A DNA stretch of 64,000 nt from DAOUAT01 sp964551735 (GCA_964551735.1 CAZKEF010000013.1:1-64000); one strand, 5' to 3'. Positions 8,459 to 19,094 are shown, counted from the first letter of the stretch. Made by a program: numbers and translations. Notes: generated by a model not told the origin, from the sequence alone.

Positions 8459-9220
8459 ATGGACATTCAGACTATCCCGATCTGGGCCTTCATCCTCGTC
8501 GGCTTTGTGGCCCAAATGATTGACGGCGCGCTGGGGATGGCGTACGGCGTCAGTTCCACCACCATTCTCACCAGCCTGGGGGTGCCCCAGAAGTTCGCCA
8601 GCGCGGCCGTCCACGCGTCCGAGGTGGTGACGACGGCTATCTCCGGCTTCTCGCACTGGCGGCTGGGCAACATCCGCTTCGACCTGGCCAAGCAGTTGGT
8701 GATCCCCGGCGTGCTGGGCGGCGTGATCGGCGCGTATCTGCTGTCCAACTTCGAGGGCGATGTGATCAAGCCGTTCGTGGCGATCTACCTGATCATCATG
8801 GGCCTGATCATCATCTTCCGGGCGTTCCGCAGCCTGGCCCCGCGCGAGGTGCGCTCGTGGATCCTGCCACTGGCGCTGGGCGGCGGGTTCATGGACGCGG
8901 TGGGCGGCGGCGGGTGGGGGCCCATCGTCACCTCGACGCTGGTGGCGCGCGGCAACACACCCCGCTTCACCGTCGGCTCGGTCAACGCGACCGAGTTCTT
9001 CATCACCTTGGCCCAGTCGATCACTTTCGTGATCGCGCTGGGCAGCGGCGAGCTCCTCAAGTACGGCACCATCATCCTGGGCCTGTTGATCGGCGGCGCC
9101 ATCGCGGCCCCGCTGGCAGCCTTCGTCGCGAAGCGGCTGCCTCACCGGCCCTTCATGCTGCTGGTGGGCCTGCTGATCGTGTTTCTGAACGTGCGCACGC
9201 TGATCCTGGCGCTGCAGTAG
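8459..9220 (+). CDS. TSUP-family sulfite/sulfonate exporter (TauE/SafE)
   Basis: 253 residues with about seven to eight hydrophobic helices. It shows the TauE/SafE pattern of a glycine-rich first repeat (GFVAQMIDGALGMAYGVSS) and its echo in the second half (GGGFMDAVGGGGWGPIV). The ATG at 8459 follows AAAGGAGC. Family members move sulfite, sulfonates or other organic acids across the inner membrane. Its position just upstream of cysD and cysNC supports a role in sulfur anion traffic, as an importer of sulfate/sulfite or a sulfite safety valve; this is inference. It ends one base before the folded leader at 9221. Confidence 0.85.
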   Translation: MDIQTIPIWAFILVGFVAQMIDGALGMAYGVSSTTILTSLGVPQKFASAAVHASEVVTTAISGFSHWRLGNIRFDLAKQLVIPGVLGGVIGAYLLSNFEGDVIKPFVAIYLIIMGLIIIFRAFRSLAPREVRSWILPLALGGGFMDAVGGGGWGPIVTSTLVARGNTPRFTVGSVNATEFFITLAQSITFVIALGSGELLKYGTIILGLLIGGAIAAPLAAFVAKRLPHRPFMLLVGLLIVFLNVRTLILALQ

Positions 9221-9322
9221 CTGCAGCAGCAAGTCCGGCGGTTGAAAACCGACCGGCCCAACGTGAAAAGGCCCCGCAGGGCCCATGACCGGACTGAAGT
9301 TCGGGACTAATCTCGCTGCAGG
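9221..9322 (+). promoter_or_regulatory. Multi-branched structured leader upstream of cysD
   Basis: Nested complementary arms fill the 111-bp gap. CTGCAGC (9221-9227) pairs with GCTGCAG (about 9316-9322), and inside it AGTCCGG pairs with CCGGACT. Within that are CGGTT-GAAA-ACCG and GGCCC-CGCA-GGGCC. CGGGACT further down could pair with AGTCC instead, giving two exclusive folds. It may be a regulatory RNA leader for the sulfate genes or a palindromic repeat element; I do not recognise a known riboswitch class. Confidence 0.35.
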
Positions 9323-9331
9323 TTCATCGGA

Positions 9332-10237
9332 ATGACGAACTATTTACGCACACACTTGCAACAACTGGAGGCCGAAGCCGTCTTCGTGATCCGCGAGGCC
9401 GCGGCTCAGTTCGAACGGCCCGCCATGCTGTTCTCCGGCGGCAAGGACTCCATCGTCATGGCCTTCCTGGCCCAACGCGCGTTCTGGCCGGGCAAGATCC
9501 CCTTCCCGCTGCTGCACATTGACACCGGCCACAATTTCCCGGAGACCCTGGACTACCGCGACTGGCTGGTGCAAAAGCTGGGGGTGCGGCTGGTAATCGC
9601 CTACGTGCAAGACGCCATTGACCGCGGCCGGGTGCAGGAGGAGCCGGGGCACAACCCCAGCCGCAACGTGCTGCAGACCGTCACGCTGCTGGACGCGCTG
9701 GCCGAGCACAAGTTCGAGGCGGCGCTGGGCGGCGGCCGCCGCGACGAGGAAAAGGCGCGCGCCAAGGAGCGTTTCTTCTCTCATCGCGACCGCTTCGGCC
9801 AGTGGGATCCCAAGAACCAACGGCCCGAGCTATGGGCGCTGTACAACGGCCGCAAGCACCCCGGCGAGGGCTTCCGCATCTTTCCGTTGAGCAACTGGAC
9901 CGAGATGGATATCTGGCAATACATCCGGTTGCGGGAGATCCCCATCCCGTCCCTCTACTTCTCACACCGCCGCGACGTGCTGCGCCGCGACGGCATGTGG
10001 CTGGCAGTCTCCGACGTGATCACGCCGCTGCCCCAGGAACAGGTGGAGAACAAGGTGGTCCGCTTCCGCACCATCGGCGACCTGACCTGCACCGGCGCGG
10101 TGGAGTCGCCCGCCAGCACGCTGGATGAGATCATCATGGAGGTGGCGGCCGCGCGCGTCACCGAACGCGGCGGCCGCGCGGACGACAAGCGCTCGGATGC
10201 GGCCATGGAAGATCGCAAGAAGGTGGGGTATTTCTGA
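9332..10237 (+). CDS. cysD: Sulfate adenylyltransferase subunit 2 (CysD)
   Basis: 301 residues. The catalytic subunit that makes adenosine 5'-phosphosulfate (APS) from ATP and sulfate, driven by GTP hydrolysis in its partner CysN. The PP-loop SGGKDS lies at about residues 35-40, with HIDTGHNFPETLDYRD next. GGGRRDEEKARAKER and the RFRTIGDLTCTGAVES block near the C-terminus are family hallmarks. It is followed after a single base by cysNC, so the pair is co-transcribed and stoichiometric. The leader at 9221-9322 may control it. Confidence 0.95.
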   Translation: MTNYLRTHLQQLEAEAVFVIREAAAQFERPAMLFSGGKDSIVMAFLAQRAFWPGKIPFPLLHIDTGHNFPETLDYRDWLVQKLGVRLVIAYVQDAIDRGRVQEEPGHNPSRNVLQTVTLLDALAEHKFEAALGGGRRDEEKARAKERFFSHRDRFGQWDPKNQRPELWALYNGRKHPGEGFRIFPLSNWTEMDIWQYIRLREIPIPSLYFSHRRDVLRRDGMWLAVSDVITPLPQEQVENKVVRFRTIGDLTCTGAVESPASTLDEIIMEVAAARVTERGGRADDKRSDAAMEDRKKVGYF

Positions 10238-10238
10238 T

Positions 10239-12143
10239 ATGACGCACATCGCAGATCCCTACCTGAACATGGACATGCTCCGCTTCACCACCGCCGGCAG
10301 CGTGGACGACGGCAAGAGCACCCTGATCGGCCGGCTGCTGCTGGACACCAAGAACATCTTCGAGGATCAGCTCGAGGCGGTGGAGCGGGCCAGCCAACTG
10401 CGCGGGGAAGAGTACGTGGACCTGGCGCTGTTCACCGACGGCCTGCGCGCGGAGCGGGAGCAGCGCATCACCATCGACGTGGCCTACCGCTTCTTCGCCA
10501 CCCCCAAGCGCAAGTTCATCATCGCGGACACGCCCGGCCACATCCAGTACACGCGCAACATGGTCACCGGCGCATCCACGGCCGAGCTGGCCATCATCCT
10601 GATCGACGCGCAGCGCGGGGTGCTCACCCAGTCCAAGCGCCACGGCTTCATCGCCTCGCTGCTGCAGATCCCCCACGTGCTGGTGGCGGTGAACAAGATG
10701 GACCTGGTCGGCTATGACCAGGCGGTCTTCGAGCGCATCGCGGCCGAATACACCTCTTTCGCCAGCAAGCTCTCGGTCCCCAACCTGACCTTCATTCCCA
10801 TCTCCGCGCTAAAGGGCGACAACGTGGTCCACCGCGGGGAGAACATGCCGTGGTACGACGGCCCGTCGCTGCTGCACCACCTGGAGCACGTCAGCGTGGG
10901 CGCCAGCCGCAACCTGGTGGACTTCCGCTTCCCGGTGCAGATGGCGGCCCGGCCCAACGCGGGCTTCCGCGGCTTCGCGGGGCAGATCGCGTCCGGCACC
11001 ATCAAGCCGGGGGAAGAGGTGGCCGTGCTGCCCTCGGGCCGCACCTCTCGGGTGCGCAGCATCGTGACTTTCGATGGCGAGCTGGCCGAGGCGGCCGCGG
11101 GCGATTCGGTGATGCTGACCCTGGAGGACGAGATCGACATCAGCCGGGGCGACATGATCGTGCGGACGGGCAACCTGCCCCAGGCCAGCGCCAACCTGGA
11201 ATGCACCCTGTGCTGGATGAGCGAGGAACCGCTGAACCCGCGCACCCCGTTCATCTTGCAGCACACCACGCGGCAGGTGCGCGCGCGCGTGGATGAGCTG
11301 ACCTACCGCATCGACGTGGACACCCTGCACCGCGAGCCCGCGCAGACGTTGACCCTCAACGAGATCGGCCGGGTGAGGCTGACCACCACCCAGCCGATCT
11401 TCTTCGACTCGTACCACACCAACCGCGCTACGGGCAACTTCATCCTGATCGACCCGTACACCAACAACACCGTGGCCGCCGGCATGATCCGCCGCGCGTC
11501 CCGCGAGCTGGCCGACGTGGTCCCCCAGGAATCAGGCCGGCCCAAATCGGGGGCCGTGGCCTGGGAGGGCACTGCCATCAGCCGCGAGATGCGGGAGGAG
11601 CGCCACGGCCACCAGGCCGCAGTGCTGTGGTTCACCGGACTCTCCGGCTCGGGCAAGTCCACCGTAGCGCGGCTGCTGGAGCGGCGGCTCTACGCGCTGG
11701 GCTGCGAAACCTTTTACCTGGACGGCGACAGTGTGCGCCGCGGCCTGAACCGCGACCTGGGCTTCTCGGCCGCGGACCGCAAGGAGAACATCCGGCGCGT
11801 GGCCGAGGCCGCCAGGCTGGCGTTCGACCACGGCTATCTGACGCTGTGCACCTTCATCTCGCCGTTCCGGGAGGACCGCCGCTTCGCGCGCAGCCTGCTG
11901 CCCGAGGGCCGCTTCTTTGAGGTGTACGTGAAGTGCAACCTGGAAGTGGCCAAGCGCCGCGACCCCAAGGGGCTCTACGCCAGGGCGCTGGCCGGGGAGA
12001 TCAAAGACTTCACCGGCGTCTCCTCGCCCTACGAAGAGCCGGAGGCCGCGGAACTGGTGATCGAGTCCGACCTGGTCAGCGCGGAGGACGCCGTGGAGAC
12101 CATCCTGGCGGAACTTGCCGCGCGCGGGATTATCGGACGCTGA
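10239..12143 (+). CDS. cysNC: Bifunctional sulfate adenylyltransferase subunit 1 / APS kinase (CysNC)
   Basis: 634 residues from the ATG at 10239, one base after the cysD stop (TGATATG junction). Residues about 1-450 are a CysN GTPase: GSVDDGKSTLIGRLL (G1), DTPGHIQYTRNM (G3), NKMDLV (G4). From about residue 465 an APS kinase follows, with P-loop GLSGSGKST, LDGDSVRRGLNRDLGF and KGLYARALAGEIKDFTG. The fused enzyme carries sulfate to PAPS with CysD. A second, unrelated route (Sat-CysC) lies 1.2 kb downstream. No cysH or sulfite reductase is nearby, so PAPS may feed sulfotransfer; that is inference. Confidence 0.95.
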   Translation: MTHIADPYLNMDMLRFTTAGSVDDGKSTLIGRLLLDTKNIFEDQLEAVERASQLRGEEYVDLALFTDGLRAEREQRITIDVAYRFFATPKRKFIIADTPGHIQYTRNMVTGASTAELAIILIDAQRGVLTQSKRHGFIASLLQIPHVLVAVNKMDLVGYDQAVFERIAAEYTSFASKLSVPNLTFIPISALKGDNVVHRGENMPWYDGPSLLHHLEHVSVGASRNLVDFRFPVQMAARPNAGFRGFAGQIASGTIKPGEEVAVLPSGRTSRVRSIVTFDGELAEAAAGDSVMLTLEDEIDISRGDMIVRTGNLPQASANLECTLCWMSEEPLNPRTPFILQHTTRQVRARVDELTYRIDVDTLHREPAQTLTLNEIGRVRLTTTQPIFFDSYHTNRATGNFILIDPYTNNTVAAGMIRRASRELADVVPQESGRPKSGAVAWEGTAISREMREERHGHQAAVLWFTGLSGSGKSTVARLLERRLYALGCETFYLDGDSVRRGLNRDLGFSAADRKENIRRVAEAARLAFDHGYLTLCTFISPFREDRRFARSLLPEGRFFEVYVKCNLEVAKRRDPKGLYARALAGEIKDFTGVSSPYEEPEAAELVIESDLVSAEDAVETILAELAARGIIGR

Positions 12144-12147
12144 GCTT

Positions 12148-12228
12148 TTTGGGAACGCAGATTCACCTGATTATCCAGAAGGCCCTGCGGAACATGAAAA
12201 ATCAGGCAGATCAGGAAAATCGGCGTCC
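12148..12228. repeat. Inverted repeat of the GGGACGCAGATT family
   Basis: GGGAACGCAGATTCACCTGATT at the left has an imperfect mirror (AATCAGG...GCGTCCC) at the right, in the gap between cysNC and rmlA. Related words (AATCTGCGTCC) recur at about 13290-13304 and 54688-54702. Confidence 0.45.
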
Positions 12229-12249
12229 CTTAACCGTCTCGGAGGTTTC

Positions 12250-13140
12250 ATGAAAGGCATCATCCTTGCCGGCGGGGCCGGCACGCGGCTGCACCCGCTG
12301 ACCATCGGCGTGAGCAAGCAGCTCCTGCCGGTATACGACAAGCCGATGATTTACTACCCGCTCTCCATGCTGATGCTGGCCGGCATCCGCGAGATCCTGG
12401 TGATCAGCACGCCGGAGCAGTTGCCCGCGTTCAAGTCGCTGCTGCGCGACGGCCAGCAGTGGGGCCTGCGCTTCAGCTATGCCGAGCAGCCGGTGCCGCG
12501 CGGGCTGGCGGACGCGTTCATCGTGGGCCGCGAGTTCGTCGCGGGGGAGCCGAGCTGCCTGATCCTGGGCGACAACATCTTCTACGGCCACGGGCTGCCC
12601 GTCAAGCTGCGCGCGGCCGCACAGCTTGCGGAAGGTGCGCTGGTGTTCGCCTACCCGGTGAAGGACCCGCAGCGCTACGGCGTCATCGAGTTTGACGCCG
12701 CCGGCAAGGCGTTGAGCATCGAGGAGAAGCCTGCGCAGCCCAAGTCACACTACGCGGTGCCCGGCCTCTACTTCTACGACAGCCAGGTGACCGAGATCGC
12801 GGCCAACCTGAAGCCGTCGGCCCGCGGCGAGATCGAGATCACCGACTTGAACCGGGTCTACCTGGAGCGGGGCCAGCTTCAGGTGGATGTGATGGGCCGC
12901 GGGGTGGCCTGGCTGGACGCGGGCACCCACGAGAGCCTGTTGCAGGCGGCCGGCTTCGTGCAGGCGGTGCAGGAGCGGCAGGGGATGATGATCTCTTGCC
13001 CCGAGGAGATCGCCTACCGCATGGGCCTGATCGACCGGGAGGCGCTGCGCGGCCAGGGCGCCGCGTTGAAGAACAACGAGTATGGCCGCTACCTGCTGCG
13101 CCTGGCCGACGCCGACCTGCCGCGGCCGGACAACGGGTGA
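12250..13140 (+). CDS. rmlA: Glucose-1-phosphate thymidylyltransferase
   Basis: 296 residues from the ATG at 12250, with GGAGG five bases upstream. Transfers dTMP from dTTP to glucose-1-phosphate, the first step toward dTDP-rhamnose and other dTDP-deoxysugars. GIILAGGAGTRLHPLT (residues 3-18) is the nucleotide-binding signature. KQLLPVYDKPMIYYPLS, EQPVPRGLADAF, LGDNIFYGHG and the C-terminal AWLDAGTHESL are all RmlA-specific, and length is normal for the short RmlA form. rmlB, rmlC and rmlD are not in the window, so the product may be used by genes elsewhere. Confidence 0.94.
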   Translation: MKGIILAGGAGTRLHPLTIGVSKQLLPVYDKPMIYYPLSMLMLAGIREILVISTPEQLPAFKSLLRDGQQWGLRFSYAEQPVPRGLADAFIVGREFVAGEPSCLILGDNIFYGHGLPVKLRAAAQLAEGALVFAYPVKDPQRYGVIEFDAAGKALSIEEKPAQPKSHYAVPGLYFYDSQVTEIAANLKPSARGEIEITDLNRVYLERGQLQVDVMGRGVAWLDAGTHESLLQAAGFVQAVQERQGMMISCPEEIAYRMGLIDREALRGQGAALKNNEYGRYLLRLADADLPRPDNG

Positions 13141-13225
13141 CCTTTCCCCGGCCAGCGCGCCCGTCGATCCCCGGCCGGCCTGAGCCCGGCAGCGTGCGCG
13201 CCATTGCGCCGTCATGTGTGTCGAA

Positions 13226-13246
13226 ACAGGGGGCGCAGACCCCTGT
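13226..13246 (+). terminator. Possible terminator hairpin after rmlA
   Basis: ACAGGGG (13226-13232) pairs with CCCCTGT (13240-13246); no T tract. The rest of the gap 13141-13329 holds a copy of the GCAGATT repeat family and the leader of sat-cysC. Confidence 0.3.
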
Positions 13247-13329
13247 GGAACGAGCATACGCAGAGAGACCGAATCAAGCAAGTCCGGTGAATCTGCGTCC
13301 GCCATCTTCAGTTCAGGAGCAAAGCACAG

Positions 13330-15086
<1,757 letters not shown>

Positions 15087-15090
<4 letters not shown>

Positions 15091-15494
15091 AACACCAACT
15101 GGATCTTGACCGTTTGCGCCGCCTCTTTGCTAGATATCCAGATATCCAGGCAGTCTACCTGTTTGGCTCAATGGCCAGCGGAACCACCCATCCTGAGAGC
15201 GATCTGGACCTGGCTATCCTCCCGCGTGACCCGGCGTTGCGTGCGCGCAAGCTCGACCTGCTTGCCGACCTGGCCGGCCTCGGATTCTGTGACGTGGATT
15301 TGCTGTTCCTGGATAGCGCAGATATCGTCACGCAGTACGAAGCGGTGCGGCAGAACAGGCTGATCTACGAAGCAGAGAACTTCGATCGAGGCACGGAATA
15401 TTCTCGCGTGGTGCGGCAGTACCTCGACTTTCTGCCCTATCTGAAAGTACAGCGCGCCGCTTACAAAAGGAGTATCCTCAGTGGTCAGGGTTGA
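15087..15494 (+). CDS. MNT-domain nucleotidyltransferase antitoxin (MntA-like)
   Basis: 135 residues. The minimal nucleotidyltransferase motif GSMASGTTHPESDLDLA (GSx10DxD) lies at about residues 27-43, with a third acidic residue in DVDLLFLD. Such proteins neutralise a partner HEPN ribonuclease by adding AMP to it. The start overlaps the sat-cysC stop (ATGA), and its 3' end overlaps the HEPN gene by 14 bp, the usual two-gene HEPN-MNT layout. It could be carried passively in the operon or stabilise the locus. Confidence 0.88.
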
Positions 15495-15894
15495 AGTGAT
15501 TCGAAAACGCCTGGGTAAGCTGGACGAGTACCTGGCGATCCTCCATGAACTGCGCGGGTATACCTTCGCGGAGTTTGTTGCCTCTCCCGAACGCTACGGC
15601 AGCACAGAACGGTTCCTGCAACTCGCCATCGAGACCTTGATGGACCTGGGCAACCACCTCATCGCAGATCTACGGTTGGGGACGGTGGAGTGGTACAGCG
15701 ACATCCCGCGCCTGTTGCACGAGGCAGGTTACATCAGTTCGGAGATGCGCGAAAACTGGACGCGCATGATCGGTTTTCGCAACGTGCTGGTGCATGACTA
15801 TCTCGACGTGGATCGCAGATTGGTGCACCAGGTGTTGCAGGAGCGATTAGGCGACATAGAGGCGCTGCGGCCGGTTTTCGCGGCGTTGCTGTGA
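15481..15894 (+). CDS. HepT-like HEPN-domain RNase toxin (DUF86)
   Basis: 137 residues, GTG start at 15481 inside the end of the MNT gene. All-helical; the active-site motif Rx4-6H appears as RNVLVHDY near residue 100, with the FLQLAIETLMDLGNHLIAD helix typical of DUF86. HepT toxins cleave RNA or tRNA ends and are silenced by MntA-catalysed AMPylation of the Tyr following the His, present here as HDY. Its stop overlaps the FKP start (GTGA), so the whole run sat-cysC, MNT, HEPN, FKP may be one transcript. Confidence 0.88.
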   Translation: MVRVEVIRKRLGKLDEYLAILHELRGYTFAEFVASPERYGSTERFLQLAIETLMDLGNHLIADLRLGTVEWYSDIPRLLHEAGYISSEMRENWTRMIGFRNVLVHDYLDVDRRLVHQVLQERLGDIEALRPVFAALL

Positions 15895-18800
15895 ACGCGC
15901 AGCGAAAAAAGTACGCTATGACTACCATCGGTACAACCGCCTTCCTGCAGCAAGCTCACCGCAACAACTGGCAGCGCTACCTGGCGTCGCTGCAGCCCGG
16001 CGCGCGCCGCGGCTGGGACATCTGCGTGCTCACGGCCAGCGACGAGCGCCAGGCCGACATGTACCGCCGACAGCTCGACTGGCGCCGCGCCGCGGGCCTG
16101 CTGCCCCACGGCACACAATTCATCGTCCTGCCCGATCCGCAGGGCCAACGCATCGGCTCCGGCGGCGCCACCCTCCGCGCCCTGGCGCATATAGCCGATC
16201 CCAGATTCAACATTCCAGATTCAACATTCGACATTCCACACGCCAGATACCTCATCATGCACTCCGGCGGCGACTCCAAGCGGCTGCCGCACTGCTCGGC
16301 CGTAGGCAAGCTGTTCGCGCGCGTGCCCCGCGTGCTGCCCGACGGCCGCGCGTCCACCATCTTCGATGAGTTCCTGATCAGCTTGAGCGGGCTGGCGGGA
16401 GGGCCGGGCGGCGCGCTGGTGGCGTCAAGCGACGTGCTGCTGATCTTCGACCACCTGCAGCTTTCCTTCCGCCGCGGGGGCGTGATCGGGGTGGCGGCCG
16501 CGGCCCCGGCCGAGATGGGCCTGCGCCACGGCGTGTACGCCAGCGGCGACGGCGGCTACCGGGTGCTGGCCTACCTGCACAAGCCCGCGGCCGCGGAGCT
16601 GGCGCGCTGGTCGGCCGTGGCCGCGGATGGGACGGTGCAGATCGACACGGGCCTGGTCTGGCTGGATGCCGGCATGGTGCAGCGCCTGGTGGCCCTGGCC
16701 GGGGCAGCGGCCGTGGCGGCCGCGCCCCTCAACCTCTACGGCGACCTGCTGCTGCCGCTGGCCGAATCCACCCGGCTTGAGGATTACCTGGCCGACGCCA
16801 GCGACGGCCCCGCCACGCCGGCCGTCCGGGCGGCGCGGCAGGTCATCTGGGAGCGCCTGCGCGGCGCGGCCTTCGGCGTCGAGCGACTCCAGCCCGCAGT
16901 GTTCGTCCATTTCGGCTCGTCGCGCGAATATTGGCGCATGGCCGCGGGGGACGCGGCGCTGGCCCAGATGAGCGGGTGGCAGCCCGACGCCGCGTCGTGG
17001 CCCGCGGCCGAGGCGGGCGCGGGCGCCGGCGGCCCGGTGCGCATCAACGCGCTGGTGGACGGCCCCGTGGCCCCCGGCCCCGAGCCGGCCCTGGTGGCCG
17101 ACTCCCGGCTGGCCGGCCCGCTGGCCTGGCGCGGCCCCGCCATCATCGCAGGGGTCCACACGGACCAACCGCTGGACCTGGCCCCCAACATCGTGCTGGA
17201 CCAGTGGCCCCTGGCCGGCGGCCGGTACGTCACCCGGCTGTTCGGCATCACCGACGACCCCAAGCGCGCCTGGGCTGACCCGGCCGCCACCTTCGCCAAC
17301 CGGCCCTGGTCGGCCTGGCTGGCCGCAGCCGGGCTGGCGGCCGAGGCGCTCTGGCCGGACGCGCCGCCGGCGGAGCGGACCCTGTGGCACGCGCGGCTCT
17401 TCCCCGCGCTGGCGGACCGCGAGGCCAGCCTGCGTCTGGCGCTGCCGCTGCAAGACCCGGCCGCGGCCCCGGCCGGCTGGCGGGACGACTGGCGCATGGC
17501 CCCCCGCCTGTCGTTGGCCGAAAGTTTCGCGGCCGCGGACGGCGAACGGCTGCTGGAGGAGATCGCCGAGCTGGAGCACGCGATCGCGGCCCGCCGTTTC
17601 ATCGCCGCGTGCCGGGCCGAGGTCCCCGCGCGCGACAGCGCGGCGCTGCTGGGCGCACACCCCGAGGCGCAGCGCCGCCGCGCGGCCCTGGCGGCCGGGG
17701 CCATCGCCGCGGCCGAACCCGTGTTCCGCCTGCGCGCGTACAAGGCGCTGGCCGTCGCCACCGGCGACCCCGCGTGGGAGGATCGCGCCTTCGCCGGCCT
17801 GGCCGAGATGATCGAAAGCGCCACGTTGAAGGTTCCAGGTGCAACCTCCAGCCTCAAGGCCCCAACCTCCAACCTCCAATCCATCCGCGTCCGCGCGGCC
17901 GCGCGCATTGATTTCGGCGGCGGCTGGACCGACACCCCGCCCTACAGCATCGAGCGCGGGGGCACGGTGCTGAACGCGGCCGTCACCCTGCGCGGCGCGC
18001 ACCCCATCATCGCCGAGGCCGAGCCGCTGGCCGAGCCCCGGCTGATCCTGGAGAGCCGCGACATTGACGCCGTGCTGGAGCTGACCGCCGCGGGCCAGGC
18101 GCTGGCCTACGCCAACCCGGCCGACCCCTTCGCCCTGCACAAGGCCGCGCTGGTGCTGCGGGGCATCGTGCCCCAGGGCAGCGACCCCGGCGCGCCCATC
18201 GCCGACGTGCTGCGGCCGCTGGGCTGCGGGCTGCGCCTCAGCACCGCCACCACCATCCCGCGCGGCTCGGGCCTGGGCACCAGCTCCATCCTGGCCGGCG
18301 CGGTGTTGGCGGCGCTCGCTGAGATGGGGGGAGGGGGAGACGGGGAGACGGGGAGATGGGGAGATGGGGAGATGGGGAGTCGAAGTCATCTTCGCACCTC
18401 CGCGCAGTTGTTCGATGAAGTCCTTTGCCTGGAGCAGATGCTGACCACCGGCGGGGGGTGGCAGGACCAGGTGGGCGGGCTGACCGGCGGGATCAAGCTG
18501 GTGACCAGCGAGCCGGGGCTGCCGCAGCGGATCCGGGTGGCGCCGGTGGTGCTGGCCCCCGCGGCCGCGCTGGCCGAGCGGCTGGTGATGGTGTACACGG
18601 GGCAGCAGCGGCTGGCCAAGGACCTGCTGCGCGCGGTGATGGGGCGCTGGATGGCGCGCGACCCCGAGATGGTCTGGATCCAGGCCGAGATCGCGCGGCT
18701 GGCCGTGGCCATGCGCGATGCGCTGCTGGGGGGCGACCTGGACGGCTTCGGCGCGCTGCTGGGCGAGCATTGGGCGCTGAACAAACGCATGGACCCCGGC

Positions 18801-19094
18801 TGCACCAACCCGTTCATTGACGAGCTGTTCCGCGTCATGGGGCCGCACATCAACGGCGGCAAGCTGGCCGGCGCGGGCGGCGGCGGCTTCGTCATGGCCA
18901 TCGCGCGCGATCGCGGCGCGGTGGCCGGGCTGGCCGCGACCTTGGCAACACACTACCCCGGGACGCCGGTGGGTCTCTGGTCGTGCGGCGTGCCGGAGGT
19001 GGGAGTGCGGGGATGGGGAGATGGGGAGATGGGGGGATGGGGAGATGGGGAGATGGGGAGACGGGGAGAGGAGGTGAACGATGCAGGTGATTAG
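15891..19094 (+). CDS. Bifunctional L-fucokinase / fucose-1-phosphate guanylyltransferase (FKP-like), with tandem-repeat insertions
   Basis: 1067 residues, longer than the roughly 950 usual for FKP. The N-terminal half is the pyrophosphorylase (GSGGATLRAL near residue 88, HSGGDSKRLPHCSAVGKLF); the C-terminal part is a GHMP sugar kinase (RAAARIDFGGGWTDTPPYS, PRGSGLGTSSILAG, then GKLAGAGGGGFVM). It should make fucose-1-P and then GDP-fucose by salvage, and FKP enzymes can also act on related L-sugars. Four short tandem-repeat tracts are inserted in frame: about 16200-16250, 17824-17882 (domain linker), 18321-18380 (inside the kinase) and 19001-19072 (C-terminal tail). The kinase insertion falls between LAEM and SAQLFDEVLCLEQML and may be tolerated as a loop. 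GTG start at 15891; an ATG at 15918 is possible. Confidence 0.85.
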   Translation: MNAQRKKYAMTTIGTTAFLQQAHRNNWQRYLASLQPGARRGWDICVLTASDERQADMYRRQLDWRRAAGLLPHGTQFIVLPDPQGQRIGSGGATLRALAHIADPRFNIPDSTFDIPHARYLIMHSGGDSKRLPHCSAVGKLFARVPRVLPDGRASTIFDEFLISLSGLAGGPGGALVASSDVLLIFDHLQLSFRRGGVIGVAAAAPAEMGLRHGVYASGDGGYRVLAYLHKPAAAELARWSAVAADGTVQIDTGLVWLDAGMVQRLVALAGAAAVAAAPLNLYGDLLLPLAESTRLEDYLADASDGPATPAVRAARQVIWERLRGAAFGVERLQPAVFVHFGSSREYWRMAAGDAALAQMSGWQPDAASWPAAEAGAGAGGPVRINALVDGPVAPGPEPALVADSRLAGPLAWRGPAIIAGVHTDQPLDLAPNIVLDQWPLAGGRYVTRLFGITDDPKRAWADPAATFANRPWSAWLAAAGLAAEALWPDAPPAERTLWHARLFPALADREASLRLALPLQDPAAAPAGWRDDWRMAPRLSLAESFAAADGERLLEEIAELEHAIAARRFIAACRAEVPARDSAALLGAHPEAQRRRAALAAGAIAAAEPVFRLRAYKALAVATGDPAWEDRAFAGLAEMIESATLKVPGATSSLKAPTSNLQSIRVRAAARIDFGGGWTDTPPYSIERGGTVLNAAVTLRGAHPIIAEAEPLAEPRLILESRDIDAVLELTAAGQALAYANPADPFALHKAALVLRGIVPQGSDPGAPIADVLRPLGCGLRLSTATTIPRGSGLGTSSILAGAVLAALAEMGGGGDGETGRWGDGEMGSRSHLRTSAQLFDEVLCLEQMLTTGGGWQDQVGGLTGGIKLVTSEPGLPQRIRVAPVVLAPAAALAERLVMVYTGQQRLAKDLLRAVMGRWMARDPEMVWIQAEIARLAVAMRDALLGGDLDGFGALLGEHWALNKRMDPGCTNPFIDELFRVMGPHINGGKLAGAGGGGFVMAIARDRGAVAGLAATLATHYPGTPVGLWSCGVPEVGVRGWGDGEMGGWGDGEMGRRGEEVNDAGD
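16200..16250 (+). repeat. In-frame tandem repeat in FKP (CCAGATTCAACATT)
   Basis: CCAGATTCAACATT occurs twice in tandem, followed by CGACATTCCA, and encodes the odd segment RFNIPDSTFDIPHA between conserved FKP blocks. Confidence 0.6.
17824..17882 (+). repeat. In-frame tandem repeat in FKP (CAACCTCCA)
   Basis: Repeated CAACCTCCA/GCCTCAAG words encode the linker KVPGATSSLKAPTSNLQS between the two FKP enzymes. A sister tract lies in the dehydratase gene at 34305-34372. Confidence 0.6.
18321..18380 (+). repeat. In-frame G-rich repeat in FKP kinase domain
   Basis: Runs of GGGGAGAC and GGGGAGAT, with at least six G4 tracts; encodes GGGGDGETGRWGDGEMG. G-quadruplex formation is plausible on the coding strand. 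Confidence 0.7.
19001..19072 (+). repeat. G-rich GGGGAGAT tandem repeat at FKP 3' end
   Basis: About eight GGGGAGAT-type units encode the C-terminal tail WGDGEMGGWGDGEMG and end at the ribosome-binding site (AGGAGGTGA) of the next gene. Confidence 0.7.

Noticed and set aside
16425..18953. 842-codon minus-strand frame opposite FKP
   Set aside because: No recognisable domain, biased composition; FKP motifs lie on the plus strand.
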